A stretch of DNA of 64,000 bases from Hydrangea macrophylla (Eukaryota > Streptophyta > Magnoliopsida > Cornales > Hydrangeaceae): the NCBI GenBank assembly GCA_033977485.1, contig CM066984.1, positions 50,623,100 to 50,687,099 of the forward strand, in the 5' to 3' direction. The notes under the pieces are model-generated. The model worked only from the letters and a program-made list of their open reading frames with translations. It had not been told where the DNA came from and made no database searches. The first letter of the stretch is position 1, and every line of letters starts with the position of its first letter. Position numbers and translations under genes: made by a program. This document shows, piece after piece, positions 42,886 to 54,088 of this stretch.

Positions 42886-45885
42886 TGTCACACCCCAATT
42901 TTTGGAAAGCCAAATAATCAGCATAAAACTAAATCTAGACTACTATTCGACTGCCCAACTATCGGAGTGAACACCACGAAGCCCAACCTAATAAAACTTT
43001 TTTAATGGAAATAGATGTTCTTAAAAACCTGGTTAAAACATTTGTAATAAATCTCCATTTATGTTTTTAAAACAAAACCACCACATTTCCATTAAAAAAA
43101 CACTCATGCGGTTCCGAAAATACTCAAATATATTTGATTGAAGGTACAACTACTAAATCACTTATATTGAAAAGCGGAAGCTGAATAGACATTTCTCAAT
43201 TCTCATTAAGAATAAAAATATTTTCATTTACAATTAAAGCTTTGAAAGAATAACCTCTATTACAACCTTTGGTCAGAGCTACTAAACGTCCCAATACCAA
43301 CTACAATAATGGCCCACAATGCCAAATAAATGAAAATAGCAAATGAACAGTAAAGGTCTTCATGTCCTCAAGCAAATCCATGCAATCCAATAGTCATATC
43401 GGCCTACTCCTTAATCTGCAAAACGGCTGCGTTTCCCGAGAAACGCCCCCGCATGATAAACATCACACAGGTCAGCATTGTATAACAACACTGGTATGAG
43501 TAAACACGCTCCAGTCTCAAGGATCACTCGTGGTCCCCTCAACTCCAACCCAACAATAATCAATTCACATAATAATACCCAATAAATTTCCCGGAGGTTG
43601 GGAATCCGCTGGACTCCCTCCCTCTCTTGACCACAAACACATATAGAGTTGTAGGCAGAACAGTAGTTCCACACATGAGTGAGGACAAGCGGTAGTTTCC
43701 TCGAGTCACGGCGGCAGTTTGTTCCACCCACAAAGTAAAAGAAACACTTACTCTTAAATGACATGGTGAGCCAAAGCCTGCATACAATGGTTAGTGGGCC
43801 CACCATCCTGCAACTCGAGAGTTAGCACAAATCCTTAGTATCATAATAAACAATTCTTCAATACCAAATCATTTAATCAATTTTCTTCGCATTATACCAC
43901 GGTAACCATTTCGGGTTTTCAATTTCATGTTTCGCAACAATTTATCCATTTGCATTTAACGCTCTACAATCACTGTCATTTTTTTCTTGCCCTAGGTTCA
44001 CCACTAAGGTCACCCTACTCATGGTCAACTTATTTTTTATGAACGATTCATTATTCAATTTTCTAGCTTCACAACTTGGTCACCCTCCATGGTACACCCA
44101 CACATATATCCCATGTGTGCCCGGACATAGTACTAACATCCACTCTGGTGCTAGTTTGGTTGGGGTATCAACCAAACTAGGTATACACACAGAAGGCCAG
44201 TCAATATGCCTAGACGTCTAACAAATAAGCCGGGCATAAGGCTTAGGCCAGCTTGATCACGAAGCCACTGGAAAAAGGGTACACTCAGCAAGTCGAGCTA
44301 CCAAAAAAAAACATATCACACAACAGGAAGCGGTGAACACTAAGGAACTTGAAACCACTTTTTTTTTTTTACCATCTACGTTAATTCACACAAGTACCAT
44401 TCATGAGGATTTAATCACATCATTAACCTCTTTGGAAATTTATCATTTATTACATGGATTATCATTATCCGATTATTCACAATAAGACCCTTGCGCCAAA
44501 CTTCTTTTCACGTGTCTAGCGTAGTATTTCCACAATCATCATTTAATACTACACATATCATAAGTCATATCATTTAAAATCGGCATTCAACAGTACTATT
44601 TAAAACGGTCTCAAACAAACCTTATATTAAACAGCCCCAAAACTAGCATGGGTTGAAATTGTTCTTCATAATAATACCGTATAAAGAAACATCTCTAACA
44701 ATTTTCATAAACATAATTCAAAATTCGGAGTTAACATTTACTGCTACTGTAATATGCATTTTCTGCCCAAACGGTGCAGAATTGAGTAAAATACCATTAG
44801 ACAAAAAACGTGCAGAATCGCATTTTACATTGACTAACGCGAACAGTTTTACCAAAAACAAAATGTATGAATTAATACGAATTATTTTCTAAAACAGATC
44901 TGAGAGTTTTTTTTTTATATACCTAAATCCGAATTTGTGTTAGTCTTCTTTTTTTTTTTCTTCAATTTTCTAAATAACTTATATCTAACCTTTGATATAT
45001 ATATATATATATGTATATGTATATATCACTATAGATCCGTATTATATAAACACCCATCCATACGATTTATTCAAAGTATAATGAACACAAATCGAAAATC
45101 AATCAAACTACGAATCAACCCTACAAATCTAATTGTTTACTCACCAAATTGGGAAAAGCAAGGTGATGTTGATGATGGTAAACTCCCTTCTTTTCTCTTC
45201 TCTTCTCTTTTTCTTCTCCTTCTAGGTGACTAGGGTTGCCTCTTCTCTCTTTGTCTCTTGTTCTCTCTCTCTCTCTCTCTTTCTATCTCTCTTTAGGCTG
45301 CTCTCTTTTTTTTTTTTCTAACCCTAGGATATGTTAGCTATCTATATACATATAACACACACACAATACATATATTACTCACACAAATATTAATAATCCC
45401 ATTTTTCTTTTTATGGGCTAACAAAAGAGACCCATATGAGCCCAGAATGTAACACAAACCACTAAAATGGCTACCCCATAAGGTACTCATACCCCGGGTA
45501 CTTAATTTTCATGTTAAATTCACTACTTAACTTACTAGTGGGCCCCGAAACACTACCCGACACTAAACTCGTCATTCTACAAAAATTGTAACTTAGTCAG
45601 ATAATAATCTATCATACAATTTAATTAAAGCTCAAAATGTATGTCATAATAATAATGAGACATTAGAAATTTTAATACAAAAACAAAAAGGGAAATATTA
45701 TTGGTATTACTAACAAATTAAATATGGACAAATTAAATATGCTTACTAGCAATTTAATTTATGGGTTCTTCAAACTTAAAATTTTTAAACACATGTCTTA
45801 CCTAGGTACACTCCTATATCATTGCTGATTGAAAAAAATAATTTAAAATAATTATTTACACACTTAAAAATTTAGGGTTGTTACA
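42886..45885 (-). mobile_element. Solo LTR F, chromovirus-like, 3,000 bp
   Basis: Ends TGTCAC...GTTACA, perfect AATTA duplication (42881-42885, 45886-45890), and uninterrupted C LTR on both sides, as comparison with 52880-52890 shows. No primer site or coding sequence, so this is one LTR left after recombination between two. The minus strand starts TGTAACAACCC and ends GGGGTGTGACA, and carries a TATA-like region near 45335-45350, a GA-rich stretch and a GGTGAGT donor-like site, so I favour minus orientation. Size and ends suggest Tekay/Del. Small ORFs inside (for example 43411-43806) have no recognisable domain. Confidence 0.85.
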
Positions 45886-46819
45886 AATTAATTGTGAAAA
45901 CGGATTTTGATTTGATTTTAATTAAACTAATAACAATAAAAATAAATCTAAACTATGAAAGCAATTAAAAGTGTTTTTGTAAATATGTAAAGGGAACCTA
46001 AGATTGCAATTCCACCACTAGCTTCATAATAAGGGTATTTATGAATTACTCTAGCTCATTACGTTGGATGAATATGGGGAATTGTGGCTACAAGCCCAAT
46101 TCCTCCGTCAAGAGAATAATCATGGTTCAAGCACCAACATATTCCATCTTCGGTTAGCACGAATTATCCTACACTAAACTAGGGTTGTGACATAATTCGT
46201 CTAATCTAGGCATGGATTATTCGGATACTTGATAGCACAAATCAATAAAGCACCATCACATGTAAATAATCTAAACAAGCACAGCGAGAATAGAACATTG
46301 AGCACATCACAGTCAAAATAGATCTAAGACAAGAATAATCTTTGAAAGAAATGATTTAATCAATAGAAGTACGATTTATTTATAAAAATCCTCGGAACAT
46401 GTAACTGTCATCCATACATAATAAAACTGAAATAAAACATAAAATACTCCCTATGACTCGACTAGGGCTTCATTGAAACCCTAGATCTTTGTCTAGGCTG
46501 CCATAGAAGTGGAGATCGGCAAGTAGTTGATGGAGGAGGCCATGGGAATCCTCGGTCTTCTTCTTCTTCTCCTTGCTTTTTCTCCCTTCAAGGGCTGGAA
46601 TTGCAGTCTATATGGATGTATGTGTATGTATGTATGGGTGTGTAACCTTCAATTGAAGTAAAATAGAGTATATATAGAGTTTACAACAAGCTTTGGAAGC
46701 TTTCCTAACCCGAAACGAACTGAAACTGATATATTTTACAGTCTGGACGTCATTCAACAGTTTCGTTTGCACAGGAGTCTTCAGTATACTGAAATACGCA
46801 TAATTGATTTTTACACATG

Positions 46820-46894
46820 TCGCGCGAGCGGGCCGCGCGAGCGCGACATTTGGTACCTCGCGCATGGGGATCGCGCGCGCGGCTCGCGCGCACG
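46820..46894. repeat. CGCGCGAGCG palindromic array in C 3' LTR
   Basis: Dense CG-rich words (TCGCGCGAGCGGGCCGCGCG and variants) in an otherwise AT-rich LTR, about 140 bp upstream (minus sense) of the TATA box. The right LTR copy (53823-53910) differs in the number and type of words. Confidence 0.85.
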
Positions 46895-47073
46895 AACTGG
46901 CTTTTTCAGCTTCTTTTTCTCTGCTTTTTCACCCTATTTAGCCTGATATACTTGATTTCTTCCAAAACCTGTCAGAAAATAGAAAATGAAGTAAAAATAT
47001 ACAAAAACAGGATAAAAAGATACTAAGAAATGCTCGTTAAGGCGTATAAATAGGATTTGTTCTCTCCCGATCA

Positions 47074-49592
47074 CACCCCCAAACCTACATTTTGCTAGTC
47101 CTCGAGCAAAACTAAAATAAAAACTAACTACTAATACAATACTACTCCATTTTCGCATGGATCACGATTGCATTTAGCATATGCAACAAGCCTTTTAAAC
47201 CTTTAGGTGTCCCTAGTCGGACGAGTAAAGTCTCGTGAGGGTTCTCATCAACAAGTTACCCACAACCATCTTTATTAACTTATAAACTTAAAAAGTTTTA
47301 TTAAAAATGAAAAACAAAACATTCAATACTCCTTATTATAAAACAATGATTCGAAATAGAATAACGAACATAAAGAAACATAATGAAACATCCACCTACA
47401 TCATGAAAAACAATCTCAAGCACATGCATCATATAAATTAATAGAGTTCCTCATACAATTGCACGTGTGTGATGTGGTAGTCAAATGAACACGCGTATGT
47501 TATGAACATGGAATATAACTCGGATAACCGTCTAACTATGCTTCGACTACGAATCTCACAATGAATTACACTCTCAAATGAAACACTCAGAAACATGTGT
47601 AATTTCTCTAGTATACGTGAGCAAAGGAATTATGTTTTCAAGACGAATAACGCTCACATATGACACGAAAAAGACGCATAACACGAAAGAACAGTAGTCT
47701 CATGGATAGGATGCCAACAATCAAGAAAAATTAATCATTACCATGTTTTAATCCCCCTCCCATCGTTTACATAACAAAACCATGTTTCCTAGGATCAATT
47801 AGGACTTTTCAAAGGTTGTAACATGGCTCAGGTAATGAAAAAGGATAGAATGGATATATCAAGTAGTTTCAGAATGGCATTGTAAGGCATGTTCGATTTC
47901 TTTCATTCTTCTTCTACAAACTTTCATCTTTTCTTTTTCTTCATTCCTTTTCATTCATTTTTCTTCTTTTCTTTCATTTTTTTTTCAACCTTCCTCTAAT
48001 TTATTTTGTTTCTTTTCCTCTTTCTTTTCTCGCTTCTCAAATGACTATGCATTGAATACCAAGCAACTACCCCAATAACATCTTATTTTCTTCTTTTTCA
48101 TCAACACATCGTCTTAATACTACTAAAAGTTGATCACTCTTCCAGTGGTGTACTCCAAGTCGATCAAGTTGGAGCTTTTAAAGAGGATAATGGTGAACAA
48201 AGAAAAGAGGCATTGTAACGGCTCAAAGGGGCGAACTAAGGAAATTTTATCTTTTATCGGTCAACAGTAAACAAAGAAAGGCCTAAGATCATTTCCTAGG
48301 GTTATATGATTCTTCAACATTTACGACGGAAGATTATTTAGCATGGTAACAAATATTTTAACTTGACTATCAACCAAAACAAGAATAATGAGACTAAACA
48401 ACAAGTAGATGCGCTATTTCAATGAAATTCGACAAGCACAAAATGTATTTATAACCCTCTAAAACAAAAAAAATAGGCTCAAAAGCTCACTGGGCTTAGT
48501 CTCCACCTTGTGTTATCTAGAAATCCGAATCATATTATAGTTCACATCAAACATGTATTCAAGTGACTACGTGCAGTGCATAAGTTTGTGTGCAAATCTA
48601 TGATATAAAACTACGATTCAAATGATACATAACTTAAAACGTTTCAACATGACTTCAGCAAATGTTTAATCACATCTTCTCTTGTTTACCATTCCATAAC
48701 AATCAACGTTATTTAACAGGAAGTATCAAATTTAGATTGCAAAAACGTCGGTAACATCGTTTATTTACACACTTATTGAAATTTTTTTAAAATTTCGCAT
48801 AAAATAATGTGCATGTGTGCATACCCCCAAACCTAAACCTTTCATTGTCCCCAATGAAACAATAAAACGAAAGAAAGGTGAGTAGGTAAGAAAGGAACGA
48901 TAGTACCTCGGTTTCGACAAGCATAGAACAGGTGAACACATAAGAATATGGCAATAAAGTTCAATGTTACCTGTTATCTCTTAACAAAAGAAAACAAACA
49001 AAAAGAATAATAAAAGCAGCTAAAAGAATTATAATTAACTAAATAAACTATAAAACTGGACAAAACTACGAAAACAGAAAAATAATAAACTAGAAACGAA
49101 AATAAAACGGAAATAGAACTATGAAAACAACAATTGACTCGATCTAAAAGTATGTAAGAAACAAAAACAGAAAAGCAAAAACTACTAGAACAGGTGTGGA
49201 GGACTGATAGAGAAAATAAAAGAAAATATCAGAAAAATGGGGTATCGCGCGAGCGGCCGGCGCACGAATTCCTGATTTTTTTTTTTATAATATCTCGCGC
49301 GAGCGAGATGCCTCGCGCCCGCGAGATTAGGCGCGAGAAAAACCTGAGGGCTCAAAACAAAAAGAAAATGAAAATTTCACTAAGGCACATTTTCGCGCCA
49401 GCGGGCCGCGCGAGCAACGCCTCGCGCGAGCGGACCGCGCGCGCGAGATTGGTATTTTCTCTCGGTTTACTTATTTTATGTATATAAATTAAAAATAACT
49501 TTGCTCCAACCCCCAAACCTGTCCAGAGAACCCAAAAACTAACCAAAACGACCCAAATACATGCAAAAATCAAAGAAACGGATGAAATAAAG
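47074..49592 (-). other. Element C 3' non-coding region
   Basis: About 2.5 kb with no credible ORF where pol would be expected. The C polypurine tract is at the left edge (minus strand GTTTGGGGGTG before the LTR). A T/C-rich stretch lies at 47900-48030 and a CG-word array at 49245-49450. Confidence 0.7.
49245..49450. repeat. Internal CGCGCGAGCG array of C
   Basis: At least seven CG-rich words of the type used in the C LTR (TCGCGCGAGCGG, CTCGCGCCCGCGAG, GCGGGCCGCGCGAGC), about 200 bp downstream of the protease end in minus sense. Confidence 0.8.
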
Positions 49593-49610
49593 CTTGGGTT
49601 GCCTCCCAAG
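49593..49610 (-). other. Perfect hairpin downstream of C gag-protease
   Basis: CTTGGG/CCCAAG arms (6 bp) around TTGCCT on the plus strand; the transcript strand reads CTTGGGAGGCAACCCAAG. It sits shortly after the last stop. From memory, TTGGGAGGCAACCC is common downstream of gag-pol in Athila-type elements. Confidence 0.6.
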
Positions 49611-49656
49611 AAGCGCTAACTTTTACGTCTTCAGCTAGACCTTTCTAGCTCAAGAT

Positions 49657-50570
49657 TCATGGAGGCTGAAAATTGGAGTTTGTACCCCTTAAGATGTCAG
49701 GAAGAGCCCGATGGTAAGTTGAAAGCATGTCGCTTCGAATTAATTCAATCGACGGTTCATCCTGATTAAGGTCAAGTCGATTTTTCACCTTTCGAGTACA
49801 TTCATCGTTAGAGTCTGTTGTATTCAAATTCATCCGCTCATCACTCACCGTATTATTCCCCTCATTGATATTTATTATTTTATTAGGTTCAACAGTTCTT
49901 CTAATTTCATTACCTTCCACATATTGATAATCATCGTCTTTAGGAGGTTGATCGACAGCATTAAAAACATTTAATTTTAATTTTATATTCCCGAACGACA
50001 TTTTCATTACCCCTGTTCTACAATTGACACGTGCGTTGGCCGTGGCCAAGAATGGACGACCAAGAATAGCAGGAGTGTATTTTCTAGCATCTAGCACCGG
50101 TTCGGTGTCAAGGACCATAAAATCAACAGGATAAAAGCATTGATCAACTTTAACTAAGACGTCTTCGACGATTCCTCTAGGTACTTTAACAGAACAATCC
50201 GCTAATTGAATAGTAGCGGCCGTAGGTTTAAGTTCACCTAGTCCTAATTGTTTGTAGACATGATAAGGGAAGAGGTTAACACTAGCTCCTAAGTCAAGGA
50301 GAGCCCGATGAATGATAGTGTCACCTATAACACATGAAATCGTAGGTGTACCGGGATCCTTATACTTTGGAGGAGCGTGTTGAAAAACTGAACTTACTTT
50401 TTCCGTGAGGAAGACCTTTTTAGGAGTATGACTGCGTATTTTGCGTTTTTGCGTACATAGGTCTTTAAGACATTTAGCGTAAGCGGGAATTTGTTTAATA
50501 GCATCGAGGAATGGAATATTTATTTTAACTTGTTTAAATACCTCGAGTATATCCTCAGTGTTTTGATTTT
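49657..50570 (-). pseudogene. Element C protease, frameshifted from gag
   Basis: The conserved reading starts near 50570 (NQNTEDILEVFKQVKINIPFLDAIKQIPAYAKCLKDL) and includes the retropepsin region with IIHRALLDLGASVNLFPYHVYKQL. The triad reads DLG, as in many Athila proteases. ILGRPFLATANARVNCRTG follows, and the frame ends near LPDILRG. The upstream gag frame changes into this one at an A-run on the minus strand near 50560-50570. No RT follows. Confidence 0.85.
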
Positions 50571-52258
50571 TTCTTTGAAAAATTAGACGATTCCTCAACA
50601 TTGGGTGGAAAAGGTAACTTTGGAACATAGTTAGTTGGGACCTGTTCTTTATCTTTCTTATTTTGACTCGTCTCCTCACCCTCTTCTTTATTCGATTTAA
50701 CGTCATTTTGATCCGGAATCTTAACAACTTCATCTTCCCGAATAGTCGTCCTAGTCGATACGGCGTTTACTTGTTCACTCGACCCCTTAATCTCATATTG
50801 TCCCTTAGGATTTTGAATAGTTTGCGCAGGCAACTTCCCCTCGTTCCTACGACTCATTGTATTCGCTATTTGCCCAATTTAGGACTCAAGCTTCGCAATG
50901 GATTGTGTGTGAGAGTGCACTATTTGTGCATGTGCTTGGACTTGAGTTTCAATATTCTTAAGGGAAGCCAACACCGTCTCCTCAAAAGCGTTAGTCCTTG
51001 GGAGGTTAGGATTAGGAGGAGGGTGTTGGTATTGATTTTGTTGAAATTGGGGTCGATAAGTGTTAGGAAAATTATTCGACCTAGGCGTATAATTATTTTG
51101 TGGGAATTGTTGCATAGCATTTACGTGTTGCTCCACAAATTCGGGAAACTGAGATGCCGATGGGCATGTAAAGATATTAAGTGACGGTGTAGAACACAAT
51201 TCACATACTTCGTGAGAAGTTGCGGTTGTCGCTTGATTCATTGTCATAAGGCGGTCAAGTTTTTTAGATAATTCTTGAAATTCAATAGAATAACTCGACT
51301 CAAACTTCACCTCTCGTTTGGGTGGAGGAAGATATCCTTCCGAACGTACCGACACAGCCTGATGCATCGAGTTCTCGCTTAAAGTTTCAAAAATTTTCCA
51401 GGCCTCGTCGGCGCTTTTGTGTAGGAAAGTTCCCGCACAAACGGTATTACGGACTGAGGGAATAAGCCCCTCGTAGAAGACCTGAACAAGTTGCCACTTA
51501 GGAACCTGATGATGTGGGCACGAGCGTAATAATTCTTTAAATTTCTCCCAAGTGTCATAAAGCGTCTCCCCATCTTGCATTACAAAATTGGTTATGGATT
51601 TCCTTATCTGATTTGTACGCATAATAGGGAAAAACTTTTGTAAAAATGCAGTGTGTAAGGCTTCCCATGTTTTAATTGTGTTTGGCTCAAGTGATTGAAG
51701 CCAATGCTTCGCTTTGTCTCTTAAAGAAAATGGAAAGAGCCGCAATTTTAATTCATCATCATTTAAGTTTTGGATTTTCAAAGTAAAGCATATATCCTGA
51801 AAATCTCTTAAGTGTTGATATGGATCTTCATTTAGACGACCATGGAAAGAAGGAAGTAGCGAGATCGTAGACGATTTTATCTCAAAGTGAGATGCTATCG
51901 CCTCCGGTAATTCGATACCGGCTTGTGGCGTGTAAGTAGTAGGAATAAAATAATTTATAAGTGGAGGAGGTGGCGGTATATTAAGATTATTCATATTAGC
52001 ACCGTCGTTTTGATTGTTATTCTTATTTCCACCGTCAGCCATTTTAATCGGTTCGATTTTAAAAGTTCGAGTTTTCCTTAACCGTTCACGGGTACTTTGA
52101 ATTTTGGCCTCAAACAACGACGACGGAATCGGAGTTGATTCGTCGTCTTGCAACCCAACTCTCGAAACTTGGGTTGTGGACTTACTAGTTCTTAAGGTAC
52201 GTTCAAGTTCAAGATCGAAAGATTTTAATTCTGGTTTATTTGAACGTGTACCTAACAT
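50555..52258 (-). pseudogene. Element C gag, one stop and a frameshift
   Basis: From 52258 (MLGTRSNKPELKSF) to a TAA at 50879-50881, then the same frame to 50555. The Retrotrans_gag core is clear: HLRDFQDICFTLKIQ, LFPFSLRDKAKHWLQSL, FLQKFFP. The TAA lies in the LES-stop-IGQIAN context, where Gln is usual in this family. The C-terminal part is Gln/Asn/Pro-rich and then acidic. It would assemble the particle and package RNA. Confidence 0.88.
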
Positions 52259-52740
52259 AAACTAAAATAAAGAAAAAGAAAATTAAAAACAAAGACTGAC
52301 TAAACAAAAGAAACAAATAGCAATCACGCAAATAAGACGACAAGCAAGCACACAGTACTACTATGATGCATGAATATTATCCTGTAATGCATTGACCGCG
52401 TCAAGCCCAGCGCCCCGGGTTTCCTAGCTAATGCAGTGTAATTCACCCTAAACTAATGCAATTAGTGCGTCACAGCGCCCTGACTTACAGTGGTTTAAAG
52501 CGAGTTTCACAAGAAGGAATTTACTTGAATTTTATTTTTGTATTGATTTGCGTAAGCTCCATTGATGTGATTAGCTAATCCACTCGAAAACGTTAGAATT
52601 TTGACGACTTGATAAACTACAAAATAAAAGAAAAGTTAGTAACTTAAAACAAAAACGAAAAAAAAAAGAAAAGAAAACCTAGTCTAATATTTACGAATTA
52701 ACTAAACTAAGATTATAAAACTAAAGGTAGTAATTTGCAA

Positions 52741-52758
52741 TCCCCGGCAACGGCGCCA
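52741..52758 (-). other. Element C primer binding site
   Basis: The minus strand reads TGGCGCCGTTGCCGGGGA, the Asp-tRNA-type site of Athila elements, five bases inside the 5' LTR end. Confidence 0.85.
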
Positions 52759-52763
52759 AAAAT

Positions 52764-54088
52764 TGATCTCGTCAGAATCAAGATATAAAAAGTGTTCTTT
52801 ACTTTTCAAAAGGTTTGTAGTGTGAAAGCAAAGGTCGAACTCACAGGGATTGGTTAACTACAGCGACTTAATTTTAAAACCTAACTTTAATTAATTGTGA
52901 AAACGGATTTTGATTTGATTTTAATTAAACTAATAACAATAAAAATAAATCTAAACTATGAAAGCAATTAAAAGTGTTTTTGTAAATATGTAAAGGGAAC
53001 CTAGGATTGCAATTCCACCACTAGCTTCATAATAAGGGTATTTATGAATTACTCTAGCTAATTACGTTGGATGAATATGGGGAATTGTGGCTACAAGCCC
53101 AATTCCTCCGTCAAGAGAATAATCATGGTTCAAGCACCAACAAATTCCATCTTCGGTTAGCACGAATTATCCCACACTAAACTAGGGTTGTGACATAATT
53201 TGTCTAATCTAGGCATGGATTATTCGGATACTTGATAGCACAAATCAATAAAGCACCATCACATGTAAATAATCTAAACAAGCACAGCGAGAATAGATCA
53301 TTGAGCACATCACAGTCAAAATAGATCTAAGACAAGAATAAACTTTGAACGAAATGATTTAATCAATAGAAGTACGATTTATTTATAAAAATCCTCGGAA
53401 CATGTGACTGTCATCCATACATAATAAAACTGAAATAAAACATAAAATACTCCATATTACTCGACTAGGGCTTCATTGAAACCCTAGATCTTTGTCTAGC
53501 CTGCCATAGAAGTGGAGATCGGCAAGTAGTTGATGGAGGAGGCCATGGGAATCCTTGGTCTTCTTCTTCTTCTCCTTGCTTTTTCTCCCTTCAAGGGCTG
53601 GAATTACAGTCTATACGGCTGTATGTGTATGTATGTATGGGTGTGTTACCTTCAATTGAAGTAAAATAGAGTATATATAGAGTTTACAACAAGCTTTGGA
53701 AGCTTTCCTAACCCGAAAAGAACTGAAACTGATATATTTTACAGTCTGGACGTCATTCAGCAGTTTCGTTTACAGAGGAGTCTTCAGTATACTGAAAAAT
53801 GCATAGTTGATTTTTACACATATCGCGCGAGCGGGCCGCGCGAGCGCGACATTTGGTACCTCGCGCGCGCGGATCGCGCGAGCGATTCTGGGATTTTTGC
53901 GCGCGCGCGAACTGGCTTTTTTCGCTTCTTTTTCTCTGCTTTTTCACCCTGTTTAGCCTGATATACTTGATTGCTTCCAAAACCTGTCAGAAAATAGAAA
54001 ATGAAGTAAAAATATACAAAAATAGGATAAAAAGATACTAACAAATGCTCGTTAAGGCGTATAAATAAGATTTGTTCTCTCCCGATCA
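52764..54088 (-). repeat. Element C 5' LTR (right)
   Basis: 1,325 bp, uninterrupted. TATA box CTATATATAC at 53671-53680 (minus) and palindromic CG array at 53823-53910, upstream in minus sense. Confidence 0.92.
53823..53910. repeat. CGCGCGAGCG palindromic array in C 5' LTR
   Basis: Same words as 46820-46894, with one extra GCGCGCGCGCGAAC block and a 13-bp AT spacer, so the array changed between the two LTRs after or during insertion. Confidence 0.85.

Larger units (their letters stand above)
42756..47073 (-). repeat. Element C 3' LTR (left), interrupted by F
   Basis: About 1,313 bp after removing F and one AATTA copy. On the minus strand it starts TGATCGGGAGAG and ends TCTGACGAGATCA. TATA box 46668-46677 (minus); palindromic CG array 46820-46894 upstream of it in minus sense. 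Confidence 0.92.
42756..54088 (-). mobile_element. Athila-type Ty3/gypsy element C, gag-protease only
   Basis: LTRs 42756-47073 (interrupted by F) and 52764-54088; perfect CCCCT duplication at 42751-42755 and 54089-54093. The primer site TGGCGCCGTTGCCGGGGA and the gag type are Athila-like. Internal DNA is about 5.7 kb and holds gag and protease; no RT, RNase H, integrase or env-like frame is seen. LTRs differ by roughly 3% by eye. A non-autonomous derivative, presumably moved by enzymes of a related element. Confidence 0.92.

Noticed and set aside
43411..43806. 131-codon minus-strand ORF
   Set aside because: Lies inside solo LTR F, no recognisable domain, overlaps other short frames.
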